A program made the translations under genes and the position numbers. From assembly GCF_001649575.2 (NCBI RefSeq), contig NC_051433.1, forward strand, positions 19,959,052 to 20,023,051: a stretch of 64,000 nt of DNA, in the 5' to 3' direction. Position 1 is the stretch's first letter; every line of letters starts with the position of its first letter. The DNA is from Kryptolebias marmoratus (taxonomy: Eukaryota; Chordata; Actinopteri; Cyprinodontiformes; Rivulidae). The notes beneath the pieces are model-generated. The model made no database searches and had not been told where the DNA came from. It saw nothing but the letters and a program-made list of their open reading frames with translations. Of the stretch, positions 49,261 to 62,259 are shown one piece after another.

Positions 49261-50617
49261 TAATTATTCATTTTCCTCAACTGAGATCCTTCACTGAAGC
49301 AGTGACACTCATAAAAAAAAAACTAGTGGTTGTAATTTATTTTTTACTATGCTTAGATACGTAAACGCACGTTGAACCTCTTTACGTAGGTTCCTTTTAT
49401 CATTTGTCGTGAGGACTGACCTCAGTACAATGGACGCATGCAGTCTCCCTGTCAGCCGGACTATCTAGCCGTGTCAGTCCCCTTGACATGGTGATTAGTG
49501 ATGTAGCCCTGGGCAGGGTGGGGAAAGGCTTGTGTGAATCCAGCAGATTACCGTAGCTCTTCGCCCCACCCATCCCCCTGACTAGTCGCACAGTTGCACA
49601 TACACAGGTCATACGTTTCAACCTCCTCGCCATCCGCAGTTCAGCTCTGTAAACCGCTCAAGCCAAACAGCTGTTTTCAGCACGAGCGCATTTTCGACAT
49701 GTAAAATGTCGGGACTCTTCAGGCAGTGGCGATCAGTGCCGGTGTTGCTGCCTTCGGAATGGGGAAACAGCTGCGGGGCTGACAGTTTTTGGTTTACGAC
49801 AACCCTTCTCTTTCCTCGAACCCATACCCGTTTAAGAATTTATCCGACCGCGCTAAGTTTGTCCGACAGCTTGCCTGCTGTGCAAACAATTAAGTAAAAC
49901 CTTTGGGTGGATATGACTCATTGATTTTTCAAACGTCTTTGTTTACGGAGGCCCTGAAGGTGTCACCTGATGGGAGCTCAGGAGTCTCTTCAAATTACAC
50001 TCCCCTTTGTTTCAAGCTGAACATTAAAGACAGGGCGCTTACAAGACACAGTGCTCGCTGCTTTTTACAATGACTGAGATAAAAGGGAGGAAGTTGTATT
50101 TAAAGCAGTGCCATCCCTCTTTCTTAGTTACGGTTCTCAAACACTACAACGATTATGGGTTTCATGATTTGGTGGGGCTGCTTGCATGTTTCAGCGATAG
50201 GGACTGGAACCTACAATCAATTACAGTCAGCGATAAAGATGCGTTTGCTCTGTTTCAAAGGGCTAACACCTAAACAGGGCTGTTTTCCTCTTCAGAATTG
50301 GATTTTTCCTTCACATGTGATGTTTCCTTTGGTTAACTCAAACCAAAAACACACCCTCTAAAGTCTCTTCATGGTCCAGTTTTTATCATTATCATAAACA
50401 CTTAAGAATTTAAATTTTAATTTAAATGAACCAAAAAGAGCATACAGGACACTAATGATTCATTTTGCCATCCTTTAATTCAGTTTAACGTTAGCAATTT
50501 ATGCTAATATAGTGTTTGTAATTTCAGATGTTTTAAGTGGGTTTTTAAAGTGGGTTTCTGTGGAAAGGTTTTGAACTGTTAAAGGGGAAGCGTGGAGTAA
50601 AGGCCAGAAGTCTACGT

Positions 50618-50960
50618 CCAGGCTAGGCTAATGGCTCGCCAAAAAGGGGCCCTGCCTTTTTATTTTTTTTCATTTTTCAGGCTTTTAAAACAACTCTTTC
50701 TCAAAAACAACATATCTATGCAAAAGATTGGTACGTTAAGCTAATGTTAAGTCGCCACACTTTTGCATGGCAACGTTAGTTCATCCCGGATTTCACAGCC
50801 ACACAACATCCACGTTACTGTGCAAAACGTCCGTACGTGTGCCGAGCATGGACCATGCATGTGAGTCTCCCGATGCTGCTGAATGTATTGGTCCAAAGAG
50901 TAAACCTCTGACTTACTAGACGTGCCGATCAGGCGGGCTGATGCAGTCGCAGTCCGAGCG
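50618..50960. repeat. Dispersed repeat copy 2 (paired with 1148-1440)
   Basis: It shares the opening caggctaggctaatggct and several later blocks, in the same order and strand, with the copy at the left edge of the window. The copies differ by many substitutions and small indels. Confidence 0.5.
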
Positions 50961-53180
50961 AGGACTGCTGTCATCCTAAAATAACTCCAGTCCCTAAAAT
51001 TATATAGCAGTTTTTTGCAAGCACTAATTCGTAAACCGTTTCACTGCCCTCAATTTTCCATTACAATGGCTATTCCAGCAGAAATATTCTGACATTCCTA
51101 AAGTACACCAGGCTGCAGAACTAAAACTTCATTTAAATAACTTCTTGTCTTGCAAAACTGACAGCGGCGTGAAGGTGAATGAAGTAGCGTTTCTCATGAA
51201 CTGCTATAAAATCGTTGAGAAAATAGTTGTTTTGAGACAGCAGCTATCCACTTTAGCCTTTAGACCATAAGTCTGGTCAGAATTAAACTCTGGTTCTCCA
51301 AAGTCAGGTCGTTCAAAAAGCTATCTAAAACAGGTAAGATATTAATTGTTAAAACTTAAAAAAAATATAAAATATCACTTTAAGGACCTCTTTCTTTTGT
51401 TCAGTTAGATGATTCTACCAATGAATGCAACTTTGTCTGATGAAAACTCCAAAAATCTCTTCCTTGCCCACTGATATGACTCTAAATAAAAGTTTTTTTT
51501 TTTTTTTCATGCTTTGACTCTCTGCTTTAGGTTATGTTGTTGCTGGAAATCAGCTCCTTTACCACCAGCAGACCACATGACATGGATCAAACCAATAATC
51601 TTTAAGCTGCTTTGCATACTAGCATGGTTTGCTGCTTTGCATATTAGCATGGTTTTTCGGGCAAAACGTTAAGACAAAACCTTTTTTCGGTAACATGAAA
51701 TGAAACCTGTCGAGGGAGCGCATTGTTTAAAGAGACGAGACGAAAGCTCTGGCCTTGGCTGCACAAAAATTTAAATGCCTTTTTCACTGCTGCAGCACAA
51801 AGAGTGACAACGAGGAGTGGGCCTTGAGAGCGAGATGACATTTACCGTTAGGACACGTGGACGAGCGGCAGTTTTTACTGAGAAAATGACTGCTTTTCCC
51901 CAGAGGCTTAGTTGATGAAGAATACTTTTCAATATGGTACGAATCCAGAGAGCGCGATCAAAAGCCCCTCAAGAGTCTCAAAAGAAGAAGAGAAAGAAAG
52001 CAGCAATTCAGTCAGGTATGCTGCCTGACTTGAATTCCAACAGTTTGAGGTATTTTCAAGAGAAAGGTAGAGTTACACAACATCTCCAGTAAAAAACAAG
52101 TGAAAAACAAAGACATTTATGTGAAAACAGACCAGAAAAATCTCTATACATTTGCTAAACTCTGCTATGTTCAGTAATAGGATTGAGTTACACAGGGTTA
52201 CTTTGCAGCCTTAAAAAGTACGAAAAAGGTGTGTTTCCAGATGTTTATTTTCTCAAGAGTAAAAGCCAGAGTTTCAAAGTCATAAATAACCTTTTACATT
52301 ATTATTCACCCCTTGGTTCATCCACATGAAGCCTGGAGCTTAGCTGTCAGTATCTTGTTTTTCTTTAGTTACCTGGAACTCAGACTCACCCAGCACTCAT
52401 ACAGCTGTACCACAGGTGGCCGTGCCTCGGGTGACAGAACGGGTTTTGGAGCAGGGTCTGAGGTTTTTGTAGTGTTTTGAACATACAGATAAAAAAAAAG
52501 TGTAACCGCCAAACAAACACTTAATGTAAGCTCAAAGTAAATGTTTGCTCTTAGATATTAAGAGTGAACTTGGGTGGAGAGAGGAATTTGGGAAAAAAAT
52601 TGAAATTTTGAAATAGAAATATATAAATGTGGACATGGAATTAAAAAAATCTAAATTGATTTCTCAACAATGTACAGTGTTTTGACTTTTGATGCATTGT
52701 CCTATACAGCTTTGTATTTATGCCAAGACGAAGAAATAACTCTACCATTCAATAGTGCCTTAAAATGAATAAATTAAAATGTACAGACAAACGGAGAGGT
52801 TGGAGATCTGTCCAATGATTAGATGGAGTTGGGAACTGATAGCTATGCAATGGGAAATGAAAGGGTTAATAATAGTGCCTGTGCTAATTCATGGAAGCAC
52901 ATATAAACCTGTCATTTCATACAAACTGAAGGACTTTGGAGATGCTTTTATCGTTTAGTTTCCCATCTGGTTATCAGAGCAAACTAGTCATCCACTGCAT
53001 ACAGATGTAAAGTGCATCAGTGTTAGCATCTATCTATGATCCTATTGTGATACTATAAACAGACCAATGGTTAAAGCAAAACAGTTTAGGAATTGTAGTC
53101 AGATTTAGTGAAGGAGACTCTGGCAGCAGGTTCTGAACTTCATGTTTAAATCATTCTGCCTTGTTTACATGCAAGAGAAC

Positions 53181-53276
53181 CATCCATCCATCCATCCATC
53201 CATCCATCCATCCATCCATCCATCCATCCATCCATCCATCCATCCATCCATCCATCCATCCATCCATCCATCCATC
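53181..53276. repeat. (CATC)24 microsatellite
   Basis: Ninety-six bases are uninterrupted CATC/ATCC tetramers. The complement, GGAT/GGATGGAT, is the usual terminal repeat of several teleost retroelement tails, so this may be the end of an inserted minus-strand copy. Confidence 0.97.
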
Positions 53277-53324
53277 ACAGTATATGTAAGAGATAGGCTA
53301 GTATTTTTAACTTATGTGTAGACT

Positions 53325-53525
53325 TCTTCAAAAGAAAAAGGGGTCACTATGCTTTCTTTTGACATTGAGAACAATACAGAAAAATGACCAGAGAGAGAGG
53401 TACAATATGTGTCATGAAGTAAATGATTGCGGTTGGGAGTCAAACCAGGGATGATTGTGACCACCTCCTCAGCCTCGGTTTGTGAGGTGCCTGCTGCTTA
53501 ACCAATTGAGCTAAATCACACACTG
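53325..53525 (-). mobile_element. tRNA-derived SINE, minus orientation
   Basis: On the minus strand the sequence opens with a Pol III A-box-like segment, tttagctcaattggttaagc, and about 60 bases later a B-box-like ggtttgactcc. A pyrimidine-rich tail follows (acctctctctctggtc) with 'tgtcaaaagaaagca', as in common teleost tRNA-derived SINEs. It cannot fold into a proper cloverleaf with matched acceptor stem, so it is not a tRNA gene. Confidence 0.6.
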
Positions 53526-53679
53526 ACATTATCTTTTTTTTTTTGTTTTAATGAAAAAAAATCAAATGTATAATCACACTAATTTCAGCAGTTTTTGTGG
53601 CAGAAACTGCAAACTGCAGCCAAATAAGCACAACCCCACCTATTTGCTAAAGCAAAATGTGAAAAAAGCAATCTCTATG

Positions 53680-53812
53680 TGTCCCTGTGATGGACTTGCG
53701 ACCTGTCCAAAGTGTCCCCCGCCTCTCGCACAGTGACAGCTGGAGTGAGGCACCAACTCCCTGCGACCCGGAAAGGAGAGGCAGGTAAAGAAAAAGGATG
53801 GATGGATAAATA
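53680..53812 (+). mobile_element. Teleost retroelement 3' tail
   Basis: The blocks 'gtccctgtgatggacttgcg', 'acctgtccaaagtgtccccc', 'gcctctcgcacagtgacagc' and 'ctgcgacccggaaaggag' followed by 'ggatggatggata' form a stereotyped sequence that ends many teleost LINE/SINE insertions. Only the tail is present here. Confidence 0.65.
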
Positions 53813-56285
53813 AAGCAGATGACATTTTCTAAACTCAGTGTTTTCTTTGTTTTTTGGGGGTAATCGTCATAACTTGGTTTAGTGTCAATGTCGGAGGGGT
53901 GAGGATGGCGGCCCGCTGATATTTGGAAACAAAAAGAGGTGAAAATCCAGAACTCGATAACCCTGCGTCTTCCAGCCTTGGCATGCTAACAAACATCAGA
54001 GCAGCAGCTGGTGCGAAGGGTTGCCAGTTAGACGCGGGTAGTTGTCATCCTTGATTGAATGAGCCTTCTCCTTTCCCACCTCGATAACCAGTGCCAGAGT
54101 ATCACTGGGCAGATCAGTTTGCTGTTTTCAGGCAGGACATGCCCTCTGCTAACCTTTTGGTTTTGTTCTGTTTTTCTTAGCCATCACAGTTTAAATAAGC
54201 AATAATGCCAGAATAAGGGCGATGCAATTTTTTATTTATTTGATATTTAATGATTTTTACACTGGGATGCTTTAACTTGTGTTGCATGCAGTATATAACC
54301 CAGAAATTACAACAAACTATTACAGTAACTGGTTTCTGAAAGATACTTTAGACTTAGAGTAAGTATTAGTTTGCTCTCACAGGGAACTATAAGACAGAAT
54401 CAAACAGCCTGCTGAGCATTTCTGTTCAAGCTTAAAAATGTTTCAAAGGAAGACTTTGTGTGTGCACTCTAATAATGAGTTTTGAGAATTGCAGGAGTAT
54501 CTGCAGCTCCTCTCCTTCTTCACTCCACGTGGCGGTCTGGCCCTGAGGACAGATTCTGTTGGCAGCGAGAAAAAAAAACATCTGCTCCTGTTTAACCCTC
54601 CCATAAAAGCCAGCACACAAGCAGGAGGGAGCAATGTGTGAATGCGGGAGCGTGTTTGTGTTTTGTGGGAGAGAGGGAGGCAGACAACAACCATAACGAC
54701 CGGAATCAGGTCTTTTCAATTAACCTTTACGATATGAATGAACCAATCAATAGGTTTTCATGGAATATTCACTACAGCACGTAGTGATGGTGAGGCTCAA
54801 ACATTTAGAGGCTTGTAACTTGTAAAAAACATCACCCAATTGGATCCGTTTTCACCCACCTGGTCTTTAAAGACCTTGAAACAGCAGCTCTCCTAGTTAA
54901 TGATTGGCCATTATAGGGAAAGTGTGCACTTACTGTTGTGTCTTATCACTGCTGACCACAAAGCCACTGGAGCAGAATCTCTGGGGCTGATATTAACGGA
55001 GAGGACAGGGCTTTGTTTAAAGAGACAGGTCAATTCCTTTTTGTCTGCTGAGGAGGAGATAGCAAGCACGCACAGGCGCCGTTGACTCGAATGGATCTTT
55101 AATTCAGTGCAGATTGTGCAGTTTGCCTTTGTGTGATTGCACGCTCCATTTTCTAGCTCGCAAAACGGATACAAAAAATGCAAACTTGAAAACCTTTTAA
55201 AGATGTTTGCAGCGTTTGTTTCATCTCCTTTTCTCTTGATCTCGTTCCTTGTCATAGCACCAGTTTAATTTGTTTTTTTGACAAAGTGATTCATTAGGGG
55301 AAAACACTAACCTGCATAGGTGTGAGATGTACCCTGCATGGCCCTAAATAACTACAAATGTTCCAGTGAGGACCAAGATATATTTTGTGGATCCATCTAA
55401 TTCACAAAGTGAGACTTGGTCTTCAAACTGTGCCGCACTGCCCACTAAATAGTATCTCTTCGCAATGATGCAGTTTGCCCGCATTTTAATTAGGTTTTGT
55501 GCAGCATTTAGAGGAATTTTTTTCCCACATTGGTGTAAATAACTTAAGTCTCAAGGACCAGCGATGTTTGTGAACCATTTACTGTCTCTTGAGAGAAACT
55601 GAACAAGAGGAGCAATCTGTTGCCTTCACAAAAAGAGGGCAGGTATGTCAGGAAAAATTTCGTCCTCTCTTCCAATCATGCATCAGACAGTGTTGCAGCT
55701 ACAAATAAATTGCCAAGAAAAAGTAAGTGTATAAAAGCTAGTTATTGCTGTTTTACTATCAGAATAGAAAAGCTGTTATGATAGAGCATTAAAACAGATA
55801 GGGCTTCACATCCAGAGGTTAACACTGAGCTACAAGGACCGCTTGATCCAGGACAAAAACCGAATCCCAAGTTTTCATTTTATAAATCAAAGGATGCAAA
55901 GATGGTGAATGAAGGGCAAAATCTCAATAATTGATTTAGAAATGCCATCCTAAATGTCAGTCTTTCCTGTTCCAGCTGTTTGTTGCTCATACAGTTTTAA
56001 GGAGTGCCTCTGTTCTCTGTAGAAAACATTTTCCCCTTTCTCTGTCACTTTTGTTTCTACTTTGTCGTATTTAGATTGTGCATCAAGGGCAACTGTAATT
56101 TGATGCAAAAAGAGTGCAAAGTGTTCACAACTGCTAAACTTGATGGATGTGTTTGTGTCATTAGTACTGTTTGTTTTGTGAATATGATATTGAGACAGAG
56201 CAGATCGAGTGGTGCAAATGATGAAAAGTTGGAACTAAAATGATCAGGGCCTTTATCTGTCCTTCTGGGGACCTTTTTCAGTAAT

Positions 56286-57664
56286 TCAGCAGTTCTGTCG
56301 CTCTTTCTTCTCTTTATCAAACGCCTCACATTGCCTTCCAAAGGACACAAGCCTTTTTTTAGGCACTCGAGCGGTCAGGGGTGAATCCCACCAGTTGTAC
56401 TCCGGTGACAGCACACAGGTTGGTCTGTGGTCGATCAGGTAGCGGTTCAAGTAGCTTTCCTCGAGGCCTCTAGCTGTTACCCTGTTTGCCTGGTCCTGAA
56501 GAATAAGCAAAGAACAGTCCCGGGCGAGTCTGCTCATCTGAGAGACCGAGCCGCCATAAAACTCTGAGGTGTAATAGTAGTCCCCTTCGTCCTCCTCCAC
56601 GCAAGCTGCGGAAACTTCTTGATCCTCGTAGGGGAACATGTTTCGCGGCATCCCAAAGACTTCTGGGTGCAACGTGGCCACGAGGTCTCCTAGGATTTCT
56701 TCCCCCACTGGGCCCACAAACTCCTGGTCAACATCAGCATAGAAGATGTACTGAACCTCCTTACCAATCGAATCCCGGATGGCTTCAGCGAACAGGACCA
56801 TCCGACGATAAGCCAACCCTTCCCACCCGGGCAGTTCTGAAACCGGGAGCACTTTCATCTGTCGCAAGGGTCCCAGCTCAATGGAGGGATCCAGAGTACG
56901 AGGATTGTCTGTGAAAACGTAGTATGTGACCATTTGATTTGGAAGAAAATGGATCTCAGCTGAAGAGAGGAAAGGCCGGACGAACCGGGCGTAAGTTCCC
57001 ACTACAAGGATCAACAGACCTATGGAGACTCCTTGTTCTGAGAATTTGTCCCTCTGAAATGCTGACTTTTGGCTGTCTCCCCACACTAAAGGAGCTCCCC
57101 ATGCTGTCTCCCCAGGTGTTTGTGGTTCTGCTGCCTTGATTACTGTCATGTCTTTCAGTATTTGTCCCTCTTCCACTCTCAAAGCATGATGGACGGGAGG
57201 AGCTGGCTTCAGACTGATCGCGACTTTACGCCCATTGAAGAAGTCTAAGAAGATAAAAAAAAGTTAATTTTTTTCAACATAAATCCTCCAAATTTTAAAA
57301 AGCAAAACAGCTGTACTTATATTCTGACATTGTTTCTGCACAACGAAATATTTTAAAAATATTTTTAACACACTTTTATATAGAGAAAGTCAAATGCATC
57401 ACACTCTTTAGCTGATGTAAATAGGATACAGCGTTTTTTTTTTTTGCCATTTGTGGCAATTGAGACAAGGCACACACACAAAAAAGAAAGACACAAAAAA
57501 CAACTTAGATGAGGTTACTTTGAAGTTGGTGGCAAGGTTTTTTGGCTCAGTTTTGTACATGCATGCGTTGTCCCAATACAAAGAGTTAGAACAGACTCTT
57601 TTGTGTACTCACAGATGATGAGAGACAGGAGAAAACAGCACAGGATTAGTTGTACCCTGGTCAT
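56286..57664 (-). CDS. Glycosyltransferase family 6 (ABO/GGTA1/GBGT1-like alpha-1,3-transferase)
   Basis: Two coding exons, 57664-57613 and 57244-56286, join in phase 1 to 336 residues. The joined N-terminus MTRVQLILCCFLLSLIIYFF is a signal anchor with almost no cytoplasmic tail, fitting a type II Golgi protein. Catalytic landmarks include APLVWGD (about 67-73), YYVFTDNP, the metal-binding DVD at 188-190 in YADVDQEF, HPEVFGMPR, EDEGDYYY then FYGGSV, EESYLNRYL (probable catalytic Glu at 280) and VLSPEYNWWDSP. GT6 enzymes add alpha-1,3-linked Gal or GalNAc from UDP-sugars to glycan ends. The tripeptide that sets donor choice in ABO (residues 266-268) reads T-S-E here (243-245), unlike any family member I know, so the sugar added cannot be predicted. 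An 11-base UTR precedes the ATG in its exon; the leader exon is upstream. The whole catalytic domain sits in one exon. Confidence 0.9.
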
Positions 57665-58230
57665 TCTGATTGTGCCTGTTAGAGAGGACAAACACACAAA
57701 TGCACACATCATTTCATGAATCCCTTTAACACTGCTGTACCTTTCCACTGGTTTAACTCCAAATTTAAGCTTTAAACTATGACCAATGGGACCTGGTTTT
57801 AGAGAAAAGTGAAAGAATACAGTTTTTAACAATATATTTCCTGTTTAAAGGCTAATGTTTTTCATCGGTAATGTAATCTGTAAACATCTTGCTACTTTAA
57901 AAAATGTGGATGCATCAGTTTCTATCAGGGTGCATTGAGGCCTTTTCTGATTAGGAGAAAGGAAAAAAAAGAAGATAAGAAAGAAACAACATTCAAATGA
58001 ATCAAGCTGTGATATCTGCATATGGTACTGTTGGCTGATGTTCACATTTTAGCAACTAGATTTTTGGTGTTTGTGCTTTCTAAATCCATCCCAGCATCCA
58101 TGTGTGAACAGCAGATTAGCTGCAATAAAGCGTGCAACAAACATATCAAGTACCAAAATGTGAGAGGCAATGGAAAAAAGTATGACAAAAGCAGGAGAGG
58201 AGGAGCGGAGAGCACGAAGACAGTACTAAC

Positions 58231-58420
58231 CTGTAGGTGTCTTGCAGAGCAGGAAAAGTGCCATGTTGTGGATAAACTCCTGAAGCTTTTTCCAGACACT
58301 CTATCGCTCTCTGTTTGTGCTGCTTCCCATATGCGTGTGTGTTTCTTGGTAGCTCACCCTGTCTTTGCCTTGCAGTGTGCCGTCAAAGTCACGGTTTTTA
58401 GCCATTAGTTTTCCAAGCAC
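58231..58420 (-). promoter_or_regulatory. Probable non-coding leader exon and promoter of the GT6 gene
   Basis: On the minus strand a good donor, acctacag followed by gttagt, ends at 58231. It pairs with the acceptor ctaacag before 57675, where 11 untranslated bases precede the ATG. The transcription start should lie somewhere upstream of 58231. Exact exon start and promoter elements cannot be fixed from sequence. Confidence 0.45.
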
Positions 58421-60600
58421 ATTCTCTCTCCTCTCACTGCTTTTAGACTCCTTTTCCAACCCCTTTTTGCTTCACATATCTTGTTTCCAGCTCCCCCCTT
58501 ACTCGCATTCCCTCCGAGGATCTTGCAGCTTTCGCCTTTTGGAGCACAACCAAAGCAGCCAGATGTTGGGGTAAAGGAGGGGGGGGGGAGTCGAAAGGAT
58601 TATCATGCAACCAGAGAAGGAAAAATCATTTATGGAAATCGGACAATGAAAAAGAGACAGGGATTAACAATCCGTCTCCCTTTCTTGTGTCAGAATAAAC
58701 TTTAGAAATAACTTTCAAGAAGGGCGCTCAAATACTTGTGTTTTTCGTGCTTTCATTTCAGAAAATGCTACGTATTAGACAGAGTCTAAACAGATATTTC
58801 AAAGGTTATTTGACACAATTTTATAAGCATTCCTTGTCTCTGTATTGGACCTATTTTGTCCACAAGGTGGGGGTATTAAATAGGTCTTGGAAGCTCTTGT
58901 ACTTTAAAAGAAAAAGAGAGCATAGTCTCAACAAAGACACCCAAACTACTATCATACAAGAAAATCCATCTTATCTGAATAAAAAAGCCATCAAAATCAA
59001 TTAATTTCCTCTGAATCAGTGTAAATAGTACATTTTAAAATTTATAAAGTCACAAACTATAGCTCTGATGGCAGCCTCAGTGTGGAAAATCATTCTGTCT
59101 AATACCTGAATGAACAGGTAAAGTTATTTTTTTCTAGAATATGGAAAAACATATCAGATGTTTATTTTTGTGTGTGTTTTTTTTTGTAATTAGTATTAAC
59201 GTATAATCAGTCAACATCAAAAAGGTCCCATAACATCTGCATTATGAGTTCACATAACATACTTACATAGTTACAAAGAACAAAAAAAAGGAAAAAAAAT
59301 ACAATTATGAAAATAAACCCAATCAAACAAAAATTAAATACAATAAAATAAATCCAAAATGAATCGAGAACTAAAAACATCAGAAGTACCGCTAGTATTA
59401 CTGAGGAAATGTTGGTGCCAACTATTTAAAAGTTAAAACACAAGTTAAATCAATGTTACGAGCTGAAATAAGATAAACAGATAAAAAAGAAGAGGTAGCC
59501 AAACAGATTGGCAGATTTTTATCTTGGCTCCAAACAGAAACGACTTGGAGTTTTTGAGTTTGTGCTGGCGCAAAAGGAGCAAAACAAGGACATTTGATTC
59601 AAGTTATTACTACGAGGCGAAGGCAAAGAGAGTGTTTTTGCCCCATGTTTGTGTGTGTGTGTGTTAGCAAAATGTCCCATCAGTTAATAAATTTGCAGGC
59701 GATCAGCATTCCTTTAAGAAACGATAAGCCTTAAATCCACTGAGTTATAGCTGTTTTGTGTTTTCTGTGTTTCATAAAGACAGAAAATCTTAAATCAGGT
59801 TGACTCCAAAAGTTACATGTAGATCCAACAATTACTTTCTGGGACTTTTGTTACAATTCATTCAGTGGTTCATGAGATATTTTACTAACATGCAGACACA
59901 CACGGGCAAAAACATTATCGCTCCACCTTTAGCTTCGGTGGTGACACTAAGGAATTTAAGAGATCTCAGTGTATTTCTTTAGGCAAATTATTTTATAAGT
60001 AAAGTAATAATTCATAAAGTATAAAAGTTACAAGCACTAAAGGTCATAACACACTATTCCCGATCAAGCAGGAAGTTTGGATGCTTGAATGGTTAAAATA
60101 ACATAAAGTATTTGTAAATAGTTTGACAGCAAAAACATACAAAATATTCTATAAACAGGAAAACATTGATGTGAATTTTAAATCAGCATTTACATAAATA
60201 TTGTCCTCAGATGAAATAAGTGTATTCAGTGTATTTGGACACAAGTCAGCAAATTTGTTTAGAACATTGGTTCCTAAAGTTGTGATCTGGAAGAGTCGTG
60301 GGTTGTAAAAAATGCCAATTTGGGTTAAAGCTGATCTCCAGTACTTCAATTAAAATTAAAAAATGAATCATAGTTGGATATTTTGTTAGAATTAAGAAAA
60401 AGAACAGTATGTTAAACTGAATAAAAATGCTCATTTGCTTAATCCAGCAATAGTTTGGGTCAGAAGATTTCTTTTTAGGTCAGTAGCTGAAATGTTTGTG
60501 AACCACTGAATTATATTGTATTTATTATTATATTAATATGTGATTCATGTTAGATTAACCTGCTCACAGGCTGAAACAGTAAACAGTTTATCTCCCTTCG
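58421..60600. other. Intergenic between the GT6 gene and the coiled-coil locus
   Basis: The two genes point away from each other, so this segment may hold distal regulatory DNA for both. It is AT-rich, contains one repeat unit at 59705-59945 and no supportable gene. Confidence 0.5.
59705..59945. repeat. Monomer repeat, locus 5 (one unit)
   Basis: It carries the family blocks 'gcattcctttaag', 'gagttatagctgttttgtg', 'gactccaaaagtta', 'cagtggttcatgagatattt' and the terminal 'aaaacattatcgctccacc', in the expected order with the middle shortened. Confidence 0.65.
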
Positions 60601-60866
60601 TTTAGTTGTCTTTATACAAATTACACCTGTCATGTTTGTAACCGTAGCAACCTGTAACTAGCTTTAGAAGTTTAAATAATCGCCGTGTGACATCACATCA
60701 TGACATCACTCCACTCCTCCAATCAGCTCCATCCTCTAAAAAACCTCATTTCAGATTCAGACAGCAGAGCTGAACCACGAATATCTGAGCAGAGACACCA
60801 AACGAGAACAAATCCTAAGAACTGAGAAAGAAAAGGTTCTTCCAGATCACAGCTAAGCACTTCCAG
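60600..60866 (+). promoter_or_regulatory. Distal copy of a duplicated promoter and leader exon
   Basis: This matches the segment before the coiled-coil gene (62260-62463) block by block: 'gtaaccgtagcaacctg', two TGACATCA words 13 bases apart (60688, 60701), 'cctcatttcagattcagac' (60744), an A/G-rich leader, and a gtaagtag donor at 60866. No coding exon follows it in the next 1.4 kb. It could therefore be an alternative first exon that splices to 62576, or the stump of a lost tandem gene copy. Confidence 0.6.
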
Positions 60867-62259
60867 TAAGTAGAAAATAAACTATTTTATTTAAACAGAA
60901 AAAAAATTATCCATTTTAGATTAAAATGTTGAGATTGTAGGGGTGAATGTCACGTAATGTTTTCACTGTTAACAGAGTTTATAGTTTGTGTTTGATTTAG
61001 TCTGTGGGGAAATGATACAAGATCAACTTTCACATTTTAAGAAGTCTTTGTAGCCCCTCAGTTCAGTTCTCAGGCCTAACAAGAAACAAAGACACAATAA
61101 AATAAATACACAAGTATTCTAGTATGAAAAATGTTAATCGAGTTTTTATAACCATCTAATTGTGTGGAGAAAAAAAACCTAATTAAACACAATTCAAACA
61201 TCTTTGTAAAGAAAGTTTTTAAAAGTTTTATATATGAGAAATATAGAAAAAAAAATTGAAATATGAGATCCTTCCTGCCCACAGCCATCAACTCTTTAAC
61301 AAAACCAGGATTATGAGCTACAACAACATTTAATTTCCCTTTGGGATTATTAAAGTATTTTTGAATTGAATTGAATATGAGATATTTGGCAAGAGAAAAG
61401 AATTATCAGAAAGACCGTATCATACTTTTGTTTTTTATTATTTAAAGAAAAATCCAAGACAAAGTTGGTCGAGACTAAATTAGCTTCATCTCCTTAAAAT
61501 CACTGGAGCTGTAAAACCAACATGTTACTTCAGATCTTAAAATGTAAACTATAGCCTACGTTGTTGGCAGCTTCTGTTCATGTTTAGCTACAGAGATCAG
61601 AAATCAGTGAAAAAATGAGTGGACTGAAATGAAATGTGTGTTTGGACACAAGTGAGCACAGTGGATGATATGATTCAGTTTAGATGAACCTGCTCACAGC
61701 AGGAGTTGTAGAAATGATTGTCACATGACATTTTAAGTGAAAACTGTGTGATTCACTCATTCACTTTACAGTCAGACATTTTGTAGTAATGTTTGAAACT
61801 TTAACAGGAGTTTTTTTACTATTTATTGTCCTTGAAACTGGTCATGTGGTTCAGTAAAAGTAGTGCAGAGAAGTTAGACACTACATTGGTACAAATAGAC
61901 CATGATGCTCTGCGGCCTGAGCCAGCACAGCATGCTAATTGAAGCTAATGCTAATGTCTGCAGCTCATCCTTGGGATTATTAACCTTTTAGAAATTGCCT
62001 ATAATTATCTCGATATCTCTGATATAAAATGACTTGAGGAATTATTAGAAAAATGTGAATTGTTCTTGTATTAAAAAGGTTTAAGCCTTAATATGAAACA
62101 TGCTAAAGATGTGTTGTAAATTACAACATAAAGTGAGCTGTTTTTCAACCGTTGTAATGCTGCAGATAGTTTTTTTTTAGTTTGCACACAGACTAAGTGA
62201 ATATTTTAACACAGCTTGTATTTCTCCCTCCATTTTGTTTTCTTTTATGACATGCAGTC

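Larger units (their letters stand above)
49261..56285. other. Gene-poor intergenic region between ELL2 and the GT6 gene
   Basis: It contains the second copy of the 1148 repeat (50618-50960), a CATC microsatellite, a SINE and a retroelement tail (53181-53812), and AT-rich sequence. The open frames are short with no splice context and no recognisable family. I see no gene. Confidence 0.55.

Noticed and set aside
53181..53276. CRISPR-like direct repeats
   Set aside because: It is a pure tetranucleotide microsatellite with no spacers, in a vertebrate genome.
53410..53525. Functional tRNA gene on the minus strand
   Set aside because: A- and B-box-like words are present, but the acceptor stem does not pair and a SINE-type tail follows, so I call it a tRNA-derived SINE.
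58738..59004. 88-residue frame between the GT6 and coiled-coil genes
   Set aside because: It is AT-rich, lacks a promoter or splice context, and has composition expected by chance.
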